Source: Antennarius striatus (taxonomy: Eukaryota > Chordata > Actinopteri > Lophiiformes > Antennariidae). From it: 64,000 bases of DNA. The notes under the pieces are model-generated. The model did not search any database. It saw only the letters and a list, made by a program, of their open reading frames with translations, and was not told the DNA's origin. Position numbers and translations under genes: made by a program. The stretch's first letter is position 1, and the number at the start of each line of letters is the position of its first letter. This document shows, one piece after another, positions 50,441 to 63,015 of the stretch. The stretch spans positions 8,312,501-8,376,500 of the forward strand of contig NC_090785.1 of NCBI RefSeq assembly GCF_040054535.1, written 5' to 3'.

Positions 50441-53400
50441 TTACAAGAGGAGGCAGCAGTTGCTCTCTGTGGTTTTTTCTCTGTTCCTTTGACCTACAGA
50501 GAAAGGACAGCAGAGGCATGAAGTGAGATAATCACACCACAGACTGAGTCGGATGAGGTTGAGGGCAACGGCGGCAGCAGCAGAAGCAGCACTGCAGGAT
50601 TTATGTGAAAGGTCAGTTAAAAAAAAAAAAAAAGCTACGTGATTCTGATGAAACCCACTGCTTTACACATTTTTTTCTATCAATGCAATTTCATGCAGAA
50701 CCACAAACACATTTATTTTGCATTATGTAGCTACAGAACTGCAGAATGTCTGACCTTACTTATTCTGCTGCTGTAACTTCAAATGTTACTACTTCAATCC
50801 CATTTCATATCTAATCATGTATGTTGATATTAATAGTAAACTGATAATTCTGAAAAGCTTTTAATTAAAACAAGTGAAAAAACAAAAATCAAAAACGATG
50901 CTCACCATGAGAGTTGGGCTCCGGAAGAGTCTCTCTGGCAACCAAGTGCATGACGGTTGTTCGGCCTGGTGGTAGCTTTAGGGCTTCAAGCAAAAGAAAG
51001 ATTCGTTATTTATTATCCATTATCATATGGGGGAGGTTACTATAAACTCCTCTTTATATAATGTTATACAGTGCTCAGACAAATGATTGCCTTGAAAGGA
51101 TGACGCAGCAAATCTAATTTGACCCACATGATGATGGGGTTTTTTCAGTCAGTATCTGATCTGAATCTGTTTTCATTCAGATATGTGTGGACCAATCTGA
51201 CGTTGTTATTTCAGTCCATTTCCAGTCAGATTAGTCGGGACTTACCTATTAGGGAACATTACTTTATAAACTTCTATAAAAGAGAAATGATTTGTACATT
51301 GGATGAGAACGGATGTTGATTAGCTGCTGTGAATGCAAGGTGATTAACAGTTAAGTAAATGTGTTTAAAAGGAGATGTTAAACAAAGTGCTGCAATGAGG
51401 CTGAGCCTGACGCTCTTCGTGTTCATCGAATTATAATAAGTGTCTTAAATGAGATGGACAAACAAATTCAAACAAGCTGTGACAATGACGGTGTCTTTGC
51501 TCAGTGACTGCCTCACCTCCCAGGGTAACGTTGCCATGAAGGAAGCGTCCCTGAAAGATGAGGCGGAGAATGCTGGGACTGCTCACCCGCTCTTCTTCCC
51601 ATCCTGTCACAGAGCACAGAAACAAGGGGCGTCACTTACAGCGGGCACGGCTGTACTGGATGTCTGAGACCACCTCCAGCATGAACATGTACAGACGTTG
51701 AAAAAGTATACCAGTATCAGGTACTGTCAATGAATTTAAATCAACAAAGAACAGGATTAAAGAAAACTACAATTAAGTGTTAAGATCAGACACAAGACAC
51801 ATACTGAGAAAATTTTTTTCAGATAAAACTAGAATACCCTTTTATTATTTTATGCCTCAGTGGACCCACAGCGTTGGATGAAGATAATCATCCGTCCACA
51901 TTTACAACACACTTTAATATTTGAAGATGTACAAATCAATCTGCTGGACTTGTAAGAAAGCCTATCAGATTGCTTTAAACGCCTTTGAATAACCATTACC
52001 TGGATGAATGAGAACCTTCAGACATCCTCCATTGTTATTGAAGTCACATCAATGCAAAAAAAATTTTTACCTATAGAAAGACAAACAACATTTGAATAAT
52101 AATAATTTTTTTAAAAAGGATTACCTGCAGGCCAGTTTTCAAATACATGCTTGGCGATGTCTGTGGCCGAGTCATTTGGGGAGAAAGTGAAGTCTTGCGT
52201 CTTTCCACTGACCAGGATAAGGCGGAGGTTCACCTACAACAGCAAACAAAGACAGCTAAATCTGAGCCCTTACAACAGTTGTATTAATGCAAAGCCAATG
52301 CAAAACCACAGTTCCATTTGAGTTATTCTTCATTTTTTGTGGTGGAATCTCTCAACTTCCTCTAACCTCTCCAGACATGGGGTGACCTTCAGAAGGCTGT
52401 GAAGACACAGGCATTCCAGTCTAATGAGATTTATCCGCACCAGATCTCCACCCTTTGACTGGGCAACTACATTCATGGAGAGCATAAATCAAAGTGAGCC
52501 CCTGTTCCCAGAGATGACAATGGATATGGGTGGGGCGGGGGGGACGGACGGCAAGCTTTAGTATCAAGGCACTCCAAACTTCTCTCCGGGCTGTTGGCCT
52601 AATGCGATAACCCCAGGTGTCCCAGACAGCTCTTGGTCATGCTATTAAATTTACATGGCCAGTGCGTTTCTCAGAGGGGGACAGTGCATAAGTGTGAGGG
52701 GGGGTCTTCAAGAGTGGGGCTCTCTCTGAATTGCATCCTCAGGGAAACTGCATAAACCAATGTTAAAAAAACAACTACAAATTAAGGCTGGCTCATCTAA
52801 CATAACTTAAGGAGTAAATACTATAGCAACAACAGGAAATCCTTAGATTTAGACTTTTGTTGAAAAAAATCAACAAAAGGAACAAACTTTAGTGTTCATA
52901 CAAAAGCACGAGTAATGCTGAATTCTGGATATTCCAGGATTATATCCTAGACTGAGGACTACTCCTTAAAGCAGTTATCAATACTGCAGGATTTACATTC
53001 ATATTTATGTCCACTTATTGTATTCTGTCTATACAGTCAGCTCAGGGTTGAAACAGCACTTCAGTGTGAATTGTTTATTAAGGATGTAATTTCAAATTCA
53101 TATTGGAGCCAATATACAATGACAATATTCCAATAAAATAAAATCTTTCCACAGCTCTACTCACATGTCAGAATTGACAGATGGAATTCAATTTCATTTT
53201 TATTTGCCTTTTCTTTAAAGATGGCACATGGACTGACTTTGGCTCACAAATCAGAGGGGTAAACAAAGAGACTTAACCGTGAGGTGTGACGTCAGAGAGG
53301 GATGACCCCACTGGTTGATCTGTTTACAAATGCAATCCTCCCCCGGTGGTCCTCCCCTTCCCTCCCCCCCATGAACCGAATAACCTCAATAGAGGGTTAC

Positions 53401-53678
53401 CTACCCATGTCGTCATTAACCGGCTTTGTTTCCATCCCTTTCATCCCCAACTAAATAAAAATGGTCAAATCTGCCTGGTTACTCGTGGCATAATCTTACA
53501 TCACAAATGTCCTTGAGGTTATCCAATCCAAAAGAAGATGTTAAATCCTAAAACTGTTGCAAACTTCCTTTTTGAGAGCAAACATTGCTAACAACGGCTT
53601 AATCTCCTCCCCCCCCCAAAAAACATCAGCAACAGATGATCCATCAAATCCTGTTGTGCCATAATGAAGATTTTTACC

Positions 53679-53720
<42 letters not shown>

Positions 53721-53722
53721 TG

Positions 53723-53797
<75 letters not shown>

Positions 53798-54656
53798 CCC
53801 GGAGGAAATTGTATGTAGGTGTCTAGTGTAAAACAAATTAGGCTTGAATAGTTTTTCTATTCTAACAGGAAGGATGTGTGTTCCACATAAATAGTATACT
53901 GTTAGTACATATTAAAAAAAAATACTGTCAACTTTAAATATTCTCTGCTGATTACTTAGGCAATTGATTGAGTGGGTTGGATAAGAATGGTCAGAAAATC
54001 TTTTTTTTTTACAAAGTCCGTCTTGGTTTAAGTGGTGACATCTTCAACATGTTTATATTTGCTGGACCAATGTAAAAACAAAAGTGAAATAAACTTGTAA
54101 ATCTTCAAATTGTTAAGGTAAATCTGTACGAATAGCATTAGATATGAAGGAATTTTATATCTATCTGATAAGACTTGCAGGTTTGACAACACTATGGTAT
54201 ACGAACAAAAATAATCTGCTATTTCTGTTCAGTCTGTAAATGCATTTTGTTCATTCCTATGATGGGGTTGGGGTTGGGGGGGGGGGCAGAATTTATTAGA
54301 GGGTACAATCAATTGGCATTTAAACCTTGAAAGGAAAGTAGGGCAACGTTTTAACTGGGATTAGACAGATGGTGGTCACAGAAACAGCAGCCACTGTCCC
54401 AGCTAAGTGTTTCTAGTCGGTGGCTAATCCATGAACACCCACCCCCAACTCAAAAAACAATATTATTTTAATTTGGGGAAACATTTCATATGTTTACACT
54501 GAGATTTAGATATTTTCACGCAGCAGCAACCCATGCACCAAAGCAGAGAGAACACATGCCTCCAGTAAACCAAGATTAGCATCTTAGCTCTGTGTTGCTA
54601 CAGGAAGGTAACTTCAGACCCTCACTCACCATATCGAGATCCCTCTGGGTGGTCAT
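50441..54656 (-). CDS. ubl3: UBL3, membrane-anchored ubiquitin-fold protein
   Basis: UBL3 is a prenylated ubiquitin-like protein at the plasma membrane, described as a modifier sorting proteins to small extracellular vesicles. Coding exons on the minus strand: 54630-54656, 52125-52233, 51517-51603, 50906-50983 and 50441-50493; phases join into exactly 117 residues, the human length. Protein: MTTQRDLDMVNLRLILVSGK, FSPNDSATDIAKHVFENWP, WEEERVSSPSILRLIFQGRF, LHGNVTLGALKLPPGRTTVM, HLVARETLPEPN, ending SNCCLLL. The final CLLL is a CAAX box; the terminal Leu suggests geranylgeranylation, and the preceding Cys is a possible acylation or disulphide site. A noncoding first exon probably ends at 55288 (donor ATGCAG/GTGAGG). 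The 3' UTR runs to about 48920, with AATAAA at 48930-48935 or 48988-48993 (minus). Confidence 0.97.
53220..53420. promoter_or_regulatory. ubl3: Motif cluster in ubl3 intron 1: CRE flanked by FOX sites
   Basis: A full palindromic CRE, TGACGTCA, lies at 53287-53294. GTAAACA at 53259-53265 and TGTTTAC at 53321-53327 are core FOX sites in opposite orientation, each within ~35 bases of it. The surrounding sequence is low in repeats. Enhancer function is inferred. Confidence 0.35.
53680..53795 (+). repeat. (GATA)n microsatellite
   Basis: About 28 GATA units with one GTGA break near 53720. It is followed by AATCCCGGAGGAAATTG, a word often seen at the tail of fish retroelements. Confidence 0.95.
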
Positions 54657-54779
54657 GGCTCAGGAAGCGGGGGGGGGGGATGCCGTGAACGTGGAGCAGA
54701 AGACGGGGTTGGTGTGCTTCAGCTGCTGAAGACGGGGCCGCGACCCTGACACAAGCAACACAAGCACCGTGAGGCTGCT

Positions 54780-55450
54780 TCCTGCAGACCACCATCACTG
54801 AACTGCACTTCACGTAATCCGTTGTCGGACAAGCTAACACGATGCTAATGTTACAAATAACACTACAGCATTGTCAATCCAGCGCCAACCGTGCACACGA
54901 TTGAGCAGTCAGGTAGCTATAGTTGGAAATCACATTCTGCACCAAAAGGTTTCACTCAAACACCTTTTAGCTGCTCAGAATAGCAAACGTAGCTCGACAG
55001 GCTAATAGCTGAGGTCTTCTCACGTCTAGCTAGTGGGATGATGTTACTAACATCAGAGATGTTGAACGATCGCTCATCATTAGTTGGCTCGCAGTAGGAC
55101 ATCAGCTAAACTAACGAAAGAAAATTATTTTAGCACAACAGCTAGCATTGATGTTTCTCGCAGTCCTGAAAAGAGAGCTTTGCTAAGGCTTTTGCTAAAG
55201 CTAGCATTAGCTTCTGTGTTTGTGGCTATCTGCTGGCTAGCTAGCTACCTAAATGTCCAATGCTATTCGGTGTCTCGTCGACCTCACCTGCATTTGATAA
55301 TTATGATGGAATTTTACATTCGGTTGAATTGAGGAATCAGCGGGAAGCGCTTTTCATGAAGAAAATACCGAGTGTAGTTGGATATCGTTGAGTCTGAATA
55401 TCGGTGCCTAATGGACGGAAAGACGCCGGATATCAGCTGGTTGTAAACAC
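54780..55450 (-). promoter_or_regulatory. ubl3: ubl3 promoter region
   Basis: The likely noncoding exon is at ~55288-55450 (minus). Dense GCTAGC, GCTAAT and TTAGC words occur from 54830 to 55260, as in cfl1 intron 1. An ACGTCAT word (ATF-like) is at ~55511. Start site not determined. Confidence 0.4.
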
Positions 55451-55611
55451 AGAACGACCGCAAAGACCACTGGGAATTGAAGTTTACAATCATTTAATGG
55501 CTCTCCATTACGTCATCGTTAATGTTAAAAAGTAGTGTATTGTTTAACTGCTTTCATGACAACTAGAAGGTCACTTTACAAAATATTAAAACTAGGACTA
55601 AACTAAACTAG

Positions 55612-55826
<215 letters not shown>

Positions 55827-56334
55827 ATGGATGAGAGACAAGGTATACCCCAGACAAGTCGCCAGCGTATTGTAGGGCCAAGTAAGACAACTGGCCGATA
55901 TTATTTCTTAATATATTTTCTTATAATCTTAGATATGAAAACATGATAATTTACTTTCTTTAAAATGTCATATTTATTATTTGTATCCTGAAATAACTTA
56001 TTTTCCTAATGTAAAATTATTCTGCAGCATGAACTGATCATTTCAGTTTCCTGAATTTTAAGTCTTCTTTTGCATGAAACAGGATTCTTAATTCAGTTAC
56101 AGTCAACTCATCGTTTTGGTTAACTTCAATTAAAACAGAACTTTGTCTGCCTATTCAACTTGTGGCTCTACTTAATCAATCCATGAACCTTCTCAATTTC
56201 ATCCAAGATATAGATCCAGTCAGTGATGAAGGATCAGATATCACCAGGGCTCAAATATCACATACAGTGATCCAGCTTTGGGGGCATAGGTACAAAATCC
56301 AGTGCAGGAAAAGCTGCAGAGAGCACGTCCTCTC

Positions 56335-56760
56335 TGGTTACATCCCGCTTCAAAGTGGTGATGTATTGTAATTGTCAGTGTTCATGTGTTTGTCCGTCCG
56401 GTCGCCCACTAAATATTTTCGGAACCGTTACAGATAGAAAGATGAAACAAAAAGCACATTACTCGGGCGGCAAACGGGATGGAAATGAGATGATGACCTT
56501 GACCTTGAGAAAACTAAGTCAAGGTCAAATCTCAACTTTTGTACACTCAGAAACCGGCTAAGATAGAAAATGAGAGGGAGATGGCCAGTGTGAGTAAGAC
56601 CATGGATCAAAACTAGTGCTTTGATCAATGACAGTAGGTCTGAGCACACTACCTTTGGTTTTTGACCTACGCAAGAAGGTCAGGATAAAACTTTGAATTT
56701 AGGAGTGTCGCGGGATGTTGCAGTCTATGACTGCCTTGTTTATAATGCCGTTGAATGTTA
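56335..56760 (+). repeat. Copy B of the anonymous dispersed repeat
   Basis: Pairs with the copy at 9955-10312 (opposite strand). This copy has extra sequence of ~60 bases near 56640-56705 relative to copy A. Both end in a shared GGGATGTTGCAGTCT block. The family is unknown. Confidence 0.75.
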
Positions 56761-59214
56761 GTGACAACCACACACTTGTGTCCGTTTCACGAAGCAGGTT
56801 TAGTGGAAACTCTGGGTATATTAATCCTGAAATGACAGAAACCCAGGGTTTCCGGTTTTACAAAGGGAGCTAGATGTGGGGAGAACATGCAATGCAATAT
56901 TATTTTATATTCCAGATCATATGTGATGCTGCAGACTACATTTCTGATGTGGATATGAAAAGTATTCTGGGTCGGTTCATGACTCAAGGATGTATGGTCT
57001 TACCTTAGTAACAGACTGTAACGTGGTCGGTAGCGTTACAATAACTCACTTATCTCTTTCCTTTAATCCAGTCAAATATATCCACTAAACATCACAGGAG
57101 ACTTTGATGGCTTTTATCGAGGACAGGAGTTACTGAAAATCTAAAAGAACTAAAAGAACTAAAGCAGTTTGCCCTATTATCAAGAAAACCATGCATCAGT
57201 TCTTGATTCCAGTTCTTATATAATATAGGTATATGCATGGGTTTGAATATTCTTCTTTCGAACTTTGTTTATAAAGCACAAATGCCGATTTACTCCGTTA
57301 TGTGAATAAAATTTTTAAAAGTTTAAATAGGTTTCACTATTCCACAGAACTTAATGTAGGTGAGAGCACATTTATGTGTGTACAAAGAGCATTATGTTGG
57401 CGATAAAACAACTGAACAGTCAAACATCTACTTAATATTTACTGGACAATGACAAACATAATCGAAATGATGAGGTAAACCCATGAGATGAAGCAGAAGT
57501 CTGACAAGTATGAACAATGTTTTTGTACTTCATTCTCAGCTGCTGTGCTTTTCTCCCCTGCTGGATTACACCTAAATAAAATAAATAATTAGACTACCAT
57601 TCATGCTGTTTACCTCTGTAATTTTATCGTGATTACAATGTACTACATTTAAACTTACACATGACTCCCATGTTATCTCTCTCTTCTTTGCAGCTGCAAA
57701 GCTGTTGTTTTTTTCCAAAAATGTACTCAAAATCTTCATATGCATAGACTAAAATCTGTACTTTGACTGCAGATTGTTTAAAATGCAGATTGTATAAAAT
57801 GTTATATACCCGACTGTCTCATATAATCATGATATCAGTGGTTATTCGTATTGTGTTGTCTGTGTTAATTTGGAACAAAAAATATTTCCCCTCAATCTTG
57901 AAGAAAGCAAAAAACAATCCAGGATACACAACTGCTCCTGGATCTACTTCAGAAATTAAACTGTTCTATCTCTTCTTTGGCCTAAGATCCACCCTTGACT
58001 GAAGTTCAATCAAAATCTGATTACAATGTTCTGAGACATGCAGACAACCAACCAAACAAACAAGCATAGGTAATTACGTAACCTCTTTCAGCTCTTGCTT
58101 ACAAAGGTTGCTTCTATGATAATTTTCAAATCTCTTGAAATCAAGATTTCATAGACTAATTTCTTCTCCAAAAACTAAATAAACTATTAAAAAATACATA
58201 CAATTCTCATTTGATGGGGAAATCTTTGGGCCCCTGTTTTCTTTATGTCATTTCTTTCTTCGCAGTGGCTCTCTGTCGAAGTTTTAGCAACAGATAACCA
58301 CAAATAATTTAATAATATCTCCACGGTGTGAACAATCATAGAAAGATGTGCTATCATCAACACAAAGGTCTTGACTTACTTAAAATAAATCTTATTTACA
58401 TTATATTCATATTATTTATATTTGAATATGATTTTGCACTATGTAACAGTCTCGATGTTTAAGCATTTTTTCTGAAGAACTTTCTTTTTTAAGCCTGTAA
58501 TTCATTGAAAAGTCAGTACAGTTGAAGTGTGACGGGCAGAACAACCAAAGAAGATGCATCCACTCATATTACAGATTAATTACACTGATTTTTATATGGC
58601 ATAGATTTTCAAACACATACAGTACATGTTTTTACCTCTTTGAGGATGGTCTTAAATCAGACGTACAATATGTGTTATGTGATCTATAAAGAAATGACTT
58701 TTCAAACTTCATTCAGACAACACTAAAAAATAAGCTCCTTTTTAATGTCCCATGTGGTGAAACACTTGTATTCTGTATTTTAGGGCACACATCAATTGTA
58801 TATTTTATTTTCCTTTTGATATTGCATTTTTGTGAATCTATATTATTGCAGATGTTTTGCACAAATGATATACAAATTATACTTATATAATTTTGATTGT
58901 TTTTCTTCACATAAAATAGTGACATAGTGTTCATTTAACTGCAGAATGAGAAATAGCAGCCTTACACCTATACTTAATTGTACCCCAAATTGCAAACATT
59001 CTGGAAAATTGTCCTGCATGAATAGAAAATAATGGAACTATGATTGAATTAGATCCAGTATGGCCTCTTCTTTATCATAGAAAAGTCTTGTGACGTCTGT
59101 TTTCTCTGTGCAGTGAAATATGCATGACTGAAATGTACTGTATTTTACATGCAGCTTGCAGCATCTCCATATGTAGACTCCACTAAGCCTTCTGACTTGC
59201 TAAATAACTCCTCA
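56761..59214. other. AT-rich intergenic spacer
   Basis: No exon, RNA gene or clear repeat boundary was found. Only short chance open frames are present. Confidence 0.5.
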
Positions 59215-60492
59215 GGATGGTTAACTACCAAACATCAAAACTCATGGTCCACTCAGACTCAATGTCCCCCGCCTCCCTCTTGACTTGGGTGAAGTTCTGC
59301 CGGAGGTGGGAGTTGAAACTCCCTCTGACAGGGGATTCCGCCAGGTGTTCCCAGCAGACCCTCACAATACGTTTGGGTCTGCCAGGTTGGACCGGCATCT
59401 TCCCCCACCATCGGAGCTACCACACCACCGCGTGGTGATCGGTTGACAGCCCCGCCCCTCTCTTCACCCGAGTGTCTAAGACACGACCAAAAAGTCGATC
59501 ATCGAACTACGGCCTAGGGCGTCCTGGTGCCAAGTGCACATATGGACACCCTTATGTCTGAGCATGGTGTTCGTTATGGACGATCCGTGATGGGCACAGA
59601 AGTCCAATAACTGAACACCACTCCAGTTCTGATCGGGGGGGGCGTTCCTCCCAATCACGCCCTTCCAGGTCTCACTGTCATTGCCCACGTAAGCATTGAA
59701 GTCCCCCAGCAGAACGATGGAGTGCCCAGTGGGAGCGCTCTCCAGCACCCCCTCTAAGGACTCCAAAAAGGGTGGGTACTCTGAACTGGTGTTTGTTGCA
59801 TAAGCACAAACAACAGTCAGGACCTGTCCCCCCACCCGAAGGCAGAGGGAGGCTACCCTCTCATCCACCGGGGTGAACCACAATGTACAGGCGCCAAGCC
59901 GGGGGACTATAAGTATACCCACACCTGCTCGGCGTCTCTCACCATGGGCAACTCCAGAGTGGAAGAGAGTCCAACCCCTCTGGAGAGGACTGGTACCAGA
60001 GCCCAAGCTGTGTGTGGAGGTGAGCCCGACTATAACTAGTCGGAACTTCTCTACCTCACACACCAGCTCAGGCTCCTTCCCTGCCAGAGAGGTGGCACCA
60101 CCCAGCTCACAGTGCACCCGACCCCTATGACCCCTCCCACAGGTGGTGAGCCCATGGGAAGGGGGACCCACGTTGTCCTTTCGGGCTGCACCCAACCGGG
60201 CCCCATGGGTGCAGGCCCGGCCACCAGGCGTTCGCCTGCGAGCCCCACCTCCAGGCCTTGATCCAGTGGGGGGCCCCAGTGGCCCGCGTCCGGGCAAGGG
60301 AAAACGTGGTCCATTGTTTTTATTCATCATGAGGAGTCTGTGAGTCGTCCTTTGTCTGGTCCCTCACCTAGGACCTGTTTGTCGTGGGTGACCCTGCCAG
60401 GGGCACAAAGCCCCAGACAACTTAGCTCCTAGGATCATTAGGACACACAAATCCCTCCACCACGATAAGGTGATGACTCAAGGAGGGGCATA
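59215..60492 (-). mobile_element. APE-type LINE relic: 5' end plus endonuclease, no reverse transcriptase
   Basis: On the minus strand a GC-rich leader (from ~60492) precedes an open frame at 60330-59476, 284 codons. Its C-terminal half is a LINE endonuclease: VERFRL-like start ([16 protein letters not shown]), [30 protein letters not shown] (APE catalytic GDFNA), [12 protein letters not shown] and [10 protein letters not shown]. After a TAG, the sequence still reads [19 protein letters not shown], so the ancestral frame was longer. No reverse transcriptase follows before unrelated AT-rich DNA at ~59215. Similar frames are often annotated in fish as craniofacial development protein 2-like. 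Inactive. Confidence 0.82.
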
Positions 60493-62574
60493 CAATAACC
60501 ACGCAGTGAAAAGTCGACCTTTATGTACAGTTCTTTATCATTTATATGTTCTTTCATTCCTAGGCTTAGAATGGGAATTCAGGCACATTCTGTGACAGTG
60601 ATTTAATTTAGATGAGTGTTTTCACATCATAAATCAAAACAATATTTTTGTTTTTTTTTACAAAACGCATGCACATATTCTGGAGAGTTACATCTTAAAT
60701 GTACAGTAAAGTGGTGAAATAAAATAATTCCTTTTGTCTTTGCGTCAGTAGAATGTTCCTCCATTAGTGGATCTTGAATAGTTACTGATATTCTCTTAAA
60801 GTCTTTTTTACAGAGTTAAATTATTGTGATCTTAAAACTGGAAACACCTTAACTACCTTTAGTCCTCTAGGAGTCGGAACACATTCACGCCTAATGGCTG
60901 TTACATAATAGATTATTTCAGGTACAGGTTGCCACTGTTTACGCCGGAGTTGTCACACGAATGACTCGGTTTCCCAGAAATCCACATGACGCATGCGCAG
61001 AAGTGATCGCCTGACAGTGGTAAACAGACGTCAGAAGGGAGTCTTCGCCTCGAGTCAAAACAAAACAAAACAAGTCAAAAAGAGAGAGAAAGAGTGAATA
61101 TTTCAGGCGCTACAACGACAGAAAGTTGTGTAAAAGTGTTCGGTGAGTAGATGAGGCAACTTGGAGGAAGTTATCGGAGGCAGCTCATTGACTTTTCCAC
61201 GGATTTTAAACTCTGTAGTAGCCGAAGCTTAACCAGCTAACATTACGGGGCTATCGTGCTATTTTCAAAGTACGGCGAGTGGGAACCGACAGACCCCAGA
61301 GAACGACCGACTTCACCCAGCCCACGGTAACACACTTGGGGGGTTTTCACCAAACCGTGGGGAGCTTTTCTTGTGAGCTCCGGGCCTCGATCGAGGTTGT
61401 TTTGTTTTTGTTTTTTCTTTTTTCAGCCGCTACTTCGAGCATCGTGTGCGGCGGCAGGACCGTGGATGAACATGGCAGATGGTGACATACGCCTGGACGC
61501 AATGTGGCGGATCGCGCAGCCTTGAAGCGCAGACTTTTTCCTACGAACGTTTATGTCATCTTTCCTTGTTCCAGATCGAACACACAAGCCTGTTAAACAT
61601 TTAATCCAATCCGCCCTCTCTTTTACTGCTATCGGACTTGACGTTTCTTCGGTGCGAAACGCAAGGCCGAGCGCACGACGGCCAGCGCGTCAGGAGCGCG
61701 TCTGAAGTGTCGTGAGGCTGAACTCAGTGTTTGTGGTGTAATCAGCTGCTCGTTGAAACCACTCTGCCCCGATCCGGCTGTTGGCTGTTTCAGGACAACT
61801 TGGGGATAGTTTAAAAGTCGGCGCTGAAGTTTTGCGGCATGTGCAGCGCCTGAATATCACGCTGTTTACAAGTGGAGACGCGGAGGGGCTCTGAGACGAC
61901 TTTTTTTTTTTTGTAACTGTAATCAGATAATCCCTGTTTGTTGTCTTCACAGCCTTACAGTAAAAAAAAAAAAAAAAAAAAAAAAAATCCCGGGTTTCGA
62001 TGTTATTCATATTGGATTATGTATAATTTTAACCTTTTGGTACGAAATCTCCTTTTGTTTTAATTTATTAGTGACATATCTCAGTTTAAAGTATATAATT
62101 TACTCTTTTGTAAATATTCAAATTGAGTGTTAATCTACAGGAAACTAATTGTTTTGATACCTTTTTTTAAAAAAAAATGCTTTTCAGGTGAGTCGTGTAG
62201 ATGCAGATGTTTTAATGCTTGTTGTCACTTTTGTTTTTATCTCATTCGAACAAAGGACCTGTCATCACAACAGTCCTTCACTCGGTACAAATCGGAAGGT
62301 TTATGATAGTTACTATTAAGGAGATTATTTGGGTTCCCTAATCTCCAATCTGAGGATTAACCGAGGCTATTGGTGTGTCCAGATTATTACGTCTCTATTC
62401 TCGGCCCCTCTGTTTACACCCCCGCAGGGACTCGAGCATATTGTTTTTGTGTCGGGAACTTTTTTTTTTTAAAAACTCATCCCGATCTAAAAGTTATTTT
62501 TAACATTTAAAAGTCTGTTTTAAGCGGTCAGGTCTTTTTTTTTTTTTGGTTGATCTGACGTTTAGCGGACTATC
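60493..62574 (+). promoter_or_regulatory. foxo4: foxo4 upstream region and probable 5' UTR
   Basis: CpG content rises from ~60940. An NRF1-like palindrome ACGCATGCGCAG is at ~60989. Possible 5' UTR sequence runs from ~61020, with an acceptor-like TTTTTTCAG near 61426. A run of ~32 A interrupts at 61962-61987. The transcription start and any 5' intron are not resolved. Confidence 0.4.
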
Positions 62575-63015
62575 ATGGAGGAAACGTCGATTCCCCCCAT
62601 TGACCCAGATTTCGAGCCGCAGAGCAGACCCCGCTCCTGCACGTGGCCCCTGCCCCGACCGGACATCTCGGTTGTCAAACCGGAGGGCGCGGACGGCACG
62701 GAGTCCGCCGCCGGGACCCCGCCCGCCGACGAGGACAAACCCGAACCGCAGCAAATCACGTCCGAGCCCGAGAAAGCCGTCGCGTCCGCCGAGGGAGGAC
62801 TCGTGGCCGGCGGGGGCGGAGCCGGCGCGACGCCCCGGAAAGGATCGTCCCGACGCAACGCGTGGGGGAACCAGAGCTACGCGGATCTGATCAGTCAGGC
62901 CATCGAGAACTCACCTGAGAAGAGGCTGACCCTGGCGCAGATCTACGAGTGGATGGTGAAGACGGTGCCTTACTTCAGAGACAAAGGAGACAGCAACAGC
63001 TCTGCAGGCTGGAAG
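62575..63015 (+). CDS. foxo4: FOXO transcription factor, first coding exon (gene continues to the right)
   Basis: FOXO factors act in the nucleus downstream of insulin-PI3K-Akt, and Akt phosphorylation exports them. This exon encodes 147 residues. It opens MEETSIPPIDPDFEPQSRPR, with the first Akt site RPRSCT (Thr23) and CTWPLPRP. An acidic, Ala/Gly-rich linker follows. The forkhead starts at ~85: RKGSSRRNAWGNQSYADLIS, KRLTLAQIYEWMVKTVPYF, GDSNSSAGWK. It ends at GGCTGGAAG/GTGGGT, the invariant FOXO intron 1 position inside the forkhead. NQSY.DLISQAIE and LTLAQIYEWMV match FOXO4 better than FOXO1 or FOXO3 (remembered human sequences). The recognition helix and transactivation domain are in exons outside the window. 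CpG-rich like other FOXO first exons. Confidence 0.9.

Noticed and set aside
53588-53836. Ile-Tyr-Leu-Ser repeat protein
   Set aside because: It is only the translation of the GATA microsatellite.
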